In this document: piece after piece, positions 60,514 through 64,000 of the stretch | How the letters are laid out: the number at the start of each line of letters is the position of its first letter | Position numbering within the stretch: the stretch's first letter is position 1 | Assembly: GCF_900635955.1 (NCBI RefSeq) | Contig: NZ_LR134201.1 | Coordinates: forward strand, 3,038,001-3,102,000 | Source of the DNA: Cedecea lapagei | GTDB lineage: Bacteria > Pseudomonadota > Gammaproteobacteria > Enterobacterales > Enterobacteriaceae | DNA: 64,000 nucleotides | Reading direction: 5' to 3' | The notes under the pieces: generated by a model | The model's input: only the letters and a program-made list of their open reading frames with translations | The model's database searches: none | Told to the model about the DNA's origin: nothing | Translations under genes and position numbers: made by a program

Positions 60514-62793
60514 CTAGTGCGCCGCTTCCGGCTTGTGCTTCTGCGCGCTGGCAAAGCTGTAGGTCAGCTGCTGCTGCTCTTTATCCAGCGCAACGGTGAC
60601 CTGTCCGCCGTCCACCAGGCTGCCGAACAGCAGCTCGTTAGCCAGCGGTTTTTTCAGGCTGTCCTGAATGACACGCGCCATTGGGCGAGCGCCCATCGCA
60701 CGGTCATAGCCCTTCTCTGCCAGCCAGTCACGCGCTTCCTGACTCACTTCCAGCGAAACGCCTTTCTGATCCAGCTGCACCTGAAGCTCGACGATAAATT
60801 TATCCACCACCTGATGAATCACCTCGGTCGAGAGGTGGTTGAACCAGATAATGTTGTCGAGACGGTTACGGAACTCCGGCGTAAAGATCTTTTTGATCTC
60901 CTCCATCGCATCGGTGCTGTTGTCCTGACGGATAAGCCCGATGGATTTACGTTCGGTTTCCCGTACCCCGGCGTTGGTGGTCATCACCAGAATCACGTTG
61001 CGGAAGTCCGCTTTGCGCCCGTTGTTATCGGTCAGCGTCCCGTTATCCATCACCTGCAGCAGCAGGTTAAAGACATCCGGATGCGCTTTCTCAATCTCAT
61101 CAAGCAGCAGAACGGCGTGCGGATGCTTAATGACCGCGTCCGTCAGCAGGCCGCCCTGATCAAAGCCGACATAGCCCGGAGGCGCACCAATCAGGCGGCT
61201 GACCGTATGGCGCTCCATATACTCGGACATATCAAAGCGCAGCAGCTCAATGCCGAGCGACTTCGCCAGCTGCACCGTCACTTCGGTCTTACCGACCCCG
61301 GTAGGACCGGCAAACAGGAATGACCCGACGGGCTTGTGATCCTGGCCGAGGCCAGCACGGCTCATCTTGATGGCTTCGGTCAGCGCTTCAATCGCCTTAT
61401 CCTGGCCAAACACCAGCATTTTCAGGCGATCGCCAAGGCTTTTCAGCGTATCGCGATCGCTCGCGGAGACGCTTTTTTCCGGAATACGCGCAATGCGGGC
61501 GACCACGGTTTCGATATCGGCCACGTTGACGGTTTTCTTACGCTTGCTGACCGGCATCAGACGACTACGTGCGCCAGCCTCATCAATCACGTCGATAGCC
61601 TTATCCGGCAGGTGTCGGTCATTGATGTATTTCACCGCCAGCTCAACCGCGGCGCGAATCGCCTTCGCGGTATAGCGAACGTCGTGGTGCGCTTCATATT
61701 TCGGCTTCAGGCCGTTGATAATCTGCACCGTCTCTTCAACGCTTGGCTCAGTAATATCAATCTTCTGGAAGCGACGCGCCAGCGCACGGTCTTTTTCGAA
61801 GATGTTGCTGAACTCCTGGTAAGTCGTGGAGCCGATCACGCGAATTTTGCCGCCGGAGAGCAGCGGTTTAATCAGGTTAGCGGCATCGACCTGGCCACCG
61901 GAAGCCGCGCCAGCGCCGATGATGGTGTGGATTTCATCAATAAACAGGATGCTGTTTTGATCCTGTTCAAGCTGTTTCAGCAGCGCCTTGAAGCGTTTTT
62001 CAAAATCACCACGGTATTTGGTTCCGGCCAGCAGAGAACCGATGTCCAGCGAGTAGATGGTGCAGTCGGCCATCACTTCCGGCACGTCGCCCTGCACGAT
62101 TCTCCACGCAAGCCCTTCGGCAATCGCGGTTTTACCCACGCCGGATTCGCCGACCAGCAGCGGGTTGTTTTTACGGCGACGGCAAAGAACCTGGATGGCT
62201 CGCTCCAGCTCTTTATCGCGGCCAATCAGCGGATCGATCCCGCCAACGCGCGCAAGCTGATTAAGATTGGTGGTGAAGTTTTCCATACGTTCCTCCCCGC
62301 CTGCTTGCTCTTCGTTGACCGGATTTTCAGAACCCGATGACGGATTCGGTTCATCTTTGCGCGTGCCGTGGGAGATGAAATTCACCACGTCAAGGCGGCT
62401 CACTTCATGCTTGCGTAGCAGATAGGCCGCCTGGGACTCCTGCTCGCTGAAAATGGCCACCAGCACGTTGGCGCCGGTGACTTCGCTGCGCCCGGAGGAC
62501 TGGACGTGGAACACCGCTCTCTGCAGCACACGCTGGAAGCTGAGCGTCGGCTGAGTGTCGCGCTCTTCAACGTTAGGTGGCAGGACCGGTGTGGTTTGTT
62601 CGATGAAGGCTTCGAGTTCCTGTCGCAGCGCCACCATGTCCACAGAACACGCTTCCAGCGCTTCGCGGGCAGATGGGTTACTGAGCAACGCCAGTAACAG
62701 ATGCTCGACGGTCATAAACTCATGTCGGTGCTCGCGCGCTCTGGCGAAAGCCATGTTTAAACTGAGTTCCAGTTCTTGATTGAGCATAGGCAC
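60514..62793 (-). CDS. clpA: ATP-dependent Clp protease ATP-binding subunit ClpA
   Basis: Hexameric AAA+ unfoldase that feeds substrates to ClpP, including N-degron proteins delivered by ClpS. The 759 residues (E. coli 758) comprise an N-domain that binds ClpS (about 1-145) and D1 with Walker A GESGVGKTA and Walker B ILFIDEIHTI. D2 follows with Walker A GPTGVGKTE and Walker B VLLLDEIEKAHP. An IGL-type ClpP-binding loop appears as SIGLIRQ. It lies 21 bases after clpS, so the two are co-transcribed. Confidence 0.97.
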   Translation of the reverse strand: MPMLNQELELSLNMAFARAREHRHEFMTVEHLLLALLSNPSAREALEACSVDMVALRQELEAFIEQTTPVLPPNVEERDTQPTLSFQRVLQRAVFHVQSSGRSEVTGANVLVAIFSEQESQAAYLLRKHEVSRLDVVNFISHGTRKDEPNPSSGSENPVNEEQAGGEERMENFTTNLNQLARVGGIDPLIGRDKELERAIQVLCRRRKNNPLLVGESGVGKTAIAEGLAWRIVQGDVPEVMADCTIYSLDIGSLLAGTKYRGDFEKRFKALLKQLEQDQNSILFIDEIHTIIGAGAASGGQVDAANLIKPLLSGGKIRVIGSTTYQEFSNIFEKDRALARRFQKIDITEPSVEETVQIINGLKPKYEAHHDVRYTAKAIRAAVELAVKYINDRHLPDKAIDVIDEAGARSRLMPVSKRKKTVNVADIETVVARIARIPEKSVSASDRDTLKSLGDRLKMLVFGQDKAIEALTEAIKMSRAGLGQDHKPVGSFLFAGPTGVGKTEVTVQLAKSLGIELLRFDMSEYMERHTVSRLIGAPPGYVGFDQGGLLTDAVIKHPHAVLLLDEIEKAHPDVFNLLLQVMDNGTLTDNNGRKADFRNVILVMTTNAGVRETERKSIGLIRQDNSTDAMEEIKKIFTPEFRNRLDNIIWFNHLSTEVIHQVVDKFIVELQVQLDQKGVSLEVSQEARDWLAEKGYDRAMGARPMARVIQDSLKKPLANELLFGSLVDGGQVTVALDKEQQQLTYSFASAQKHKPEAAH

Positions 62794-62814
62794 CTCCCCA
62801 AATTATCGGCCTTG

Positions 62815-63135
62815 TCAGACCTTTTCTAGCGTACACAGCAACGGGTACTCGTTCTCCCTTGCATACTGGTTCACTAACGCTACTTTGGTTTCCGCTACTT
62901 CTGCAGTAAAGATGCCACAGATAGCTTTACCCTGATAGTGAACCGTGAGCATCAATTGCGTTGCACGTTCAACATCATAAGAAAAGAACTTTTGCAGCAC
63001 GTCAATAACAAATTCCATTGGCGTGTAGTCATCGTTCATCAGTATAACTTTATACATGGAGGGCGGTTTTAGCGTTTCGCGCAGTTTATCCGCCGCCATT
63101 TGGTCAAAGTCCAACCCGTCGTTCGTCTTACCCAT
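62815..63135 (-). CDS. clpS: ClpA adaptor ClpS
   Basis: Adaptor that captures N-terminal Leu, Phe, Tyr or Trp and delivers the protein to ClpAP. The 106 residues equal E. coli ClpS. The substrate pocket residues Asn34, Asp35 and Asp36 (ILMNDDYTPMEFV) and His66 (LTVHYQGKA) are present after a flexible N-terminal tail. Divergent from cspD across 324 bases. Confidence 0.97.
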   Translation of the reverse strand: MGKTNDGLDFDQMAADKLRETLKPPSMYKVILMNDDYTPMEFVIDVLQKFFSYDVERATQLMLTVHYQGKAICGIFTAEVAETKVALVNQYARENEYPLLCTLEKV

Positions 63136-63459
63136 TGCGATCTATCATCGTTTGTTGATGCCCAACACGCTGTCAGGCGAGGCCTTATAGTTGAGTGTAA
63201 TACGCTTTTAGCAAACGTATTGCATCGCATTCGATCCCGCTACCTTTTCCCTCAAGGGAGCTATATCACATTAATGGCAATAGCGTTAACTGCTTCAAAT
63301 TTTTGACTCATTGTTGCCTTTCCTGCCCCGCCAGGCGCTTGACGCAGTGTATAAAATATCTACATTGTAGCGGGGTGAGTTGGCGAGGTTTTGAACAGCC
63401 CGCCCTAACCCACCGGTTGATTCCCTCTCACTATTAAGATCTACGAAGGATGTCGAAGC
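63136..63459. promoter_or_regulatory. clpS-cspD divergent intergenic region
   Basis: A 324-base interval with no supported gene. For cspD, TTGACG at 63339-63344 and TACATT at 63361-63366 (16-base spacing) form a plausible sigma-70 promoter about 95 bases before the cspD start. No clear clpS promoter was identified. E. coli cspD is induced in stationary phase; control here is inferred. Confidence 0.4.
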
Positions 63460-63681
63460 ATGGAGACGGGTACTGTTAAATGGTTCAATAACGCCAAAGG
63501 GTTTGGTTTCATCTGCCCGGAAGGCGGCGGCGAAGATATTTTCGCCCACTACTCCACCATTCAAATGGACGGATACAGAACGTTAAAAGCCGGACAGCTT
63601 GTCAGGTTTGATGTACACCAGGGACCTAAAGGCAATCATGCCAGCCTGATAGTTCCCCACGAGGCGGAAGCTGTCGCCTAG
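63460..63681 (+). CDS. cspD: cold shock-like protein CspD
   Basis: CspA-family OB-fold protein that binds single-stranded DNA and RNA; E. coli CspD is not cold-induced but is made in stationary phase and inhibits replication. The 73 residues (E. coli 74) contain RNP1 (KGFGFICP) and the RNP2-like DIFAHYSTIQMDGYRTL. The tail VPHEAEAVA is CspD-like rather than CspA-like. GAAGGATGT precedes the ATG. Confidence 0.95.
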   Translation: METGTVKWFNNAKGFGFICPEGGGEDIFAHYSTIQMDGYRTLKAGQLVRFDVHQGPKGNHASLIVPHEAEAVA

Positions 63682-63728
63682 CGCCCCGGTTAGCCCGGTG
63701 CCTTTGTTAATTGTGTACATCCCACAGA

Positions 63729-63761
63729 TAAAATGCCAGCCCGGAAAGCTGGCATTTTTAT
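63729..63761. terminator. bidirectional terminator between cspD and macB
   Basis: AAAATGCCAGC-CCGGAAA-GCTGGCATTTTT stem with A and T runs on both sides, between two converging genes. Confidence 0.88.
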
Positions 63762-63774
63762 TGCCAGCGACGGA

Positions 63775-64000
63775 TTACTCGCGCGCCAGGGCATCGACAG
63801 GGTTCAATCGCGCCGCGTTTCTTGCCGGCAGCCAGCCAAACAGCACCCCCGTTGCGGTCGAACAGGCAAACGCGGTGAGCAGGGCAACGGGCGAGAAGCC
63901 TATCTGCCAGCCCGGCAGCACCAGCTGCAGCGTGAAAGCAATCAGCAGCGACAGGGAAATGCCCAGCGCCCCGCCGACCAGGCAAACCAGTACCGCCTCA
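63775..64000 (-). CDS. macB: macrolide ABC transporter MacB, C-terminal part
   Basis: Only the last 74 codons or so lie in the window; the gene continues past position 64000. Translating the frame that ends in TAA at 63775-63777 gives EAVLVCLVGGALG near the window end, then a membrane helix, and GVLFGWLPARNAARLNPVDA with the end ALARE. This is the last membrane segment and FtsX-type C-terminus of MacB, the inner-membrane ABC component that works with MacA and TolC in macrolide and enterotoxin export. Position next to cspD agrees with E. coli. Confidence 0.88.
   Translation of the reverse strand, partial: EAVLVCLVGGALGISLSLLIAFTLQLVLPGWQIGFSPVALLTAFACSTATGVLFGWLPARNAARLNPVDALARE

Overview
The window is a block of core enterobacterial chromosome (Enterobacteriaceae; genus not decided). 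Protein after protein has the length and motifs of its Escherichia coli counterpart. Gene order follows the E. coli K-12 stretch between ompF and macB, presented here starting at ompF. No prophage, insertion sequence, integrase, CRISPR array, rRNA or tRNA gene was recognised.

Layout. Positions 1-6000 hold the OmpR-type promoter, porin ompF, aspC, and three minus-strand envelope or metabolite genes: gloC (ycbL), mepK (ycbK) and ldtD (ycbB). Positions 6100-13430 hold the cmoM-mukF-mukE-mukB chromosome-condensin operon; as read, mukE carries a one-base insertion that breaks its frame. Next come elyC and ycbJ. Positions 15200-19217 hold the clearest departure from the E. coli order: a two-gene respiratory operon, a pentahaem NapC/TorC-type cytochrome plus a Tat-exported DMSO/TMAO reductase-family molybdoenzyme of TorZ type. 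It is preceded by a GC-rich, foldable leader. Positions 19230-26513 hold kdsB-ycaR, ycaQ, lpxK-msbA and ycaI (lipopolysaccharide synthesis and export, DNA glycosylase, ComEC). Positions 26700-33100 hold ihfB, rpsA, cmk, aroA, serC and ycaP. Positions 33230-39520 hold ycaO, focA-pflB and pflA (anaerobic pyruvate and formate metabolism). Positions 39550-45904 hold a LysR regulator, the transporter ycaD and dmsABC. The rest is serS, rarA, lolA, ftsK, lrp, trxB, cydDC, aat, infA, clpA, clpS, cspD and the 3' end of macB.

How the genes work together. Several neighbouring sets share a pathway: MukBEF chromosome organisation; KdsB, LpxK and MsbA for lipid A-core production; SerC-AroA amino-acid synthesis; FocA-PflB-PflA formate production; DmsABC and the TorYZ-like pair as two anaerobic respiratory reductase systems; RarA, LolA and FtsK; and Aat, ClpS and ClpA, which together form the bacterial N-degron pathway.

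Differences from the E. coli K-12 order as I remember it: the torYZ-like pair sits between ycbJ and kdsB; the serW tRNA between infA and clpA is missing; ycaL between aroA and cmk is missing; and the pflA-dmsC interval holds only ycaD and one LysR gene. I found no convincing entirely new system. The best leads are the torYZ leader, the mukE frameshift and repeated GGTCAC half-sites flanking dmsABC.
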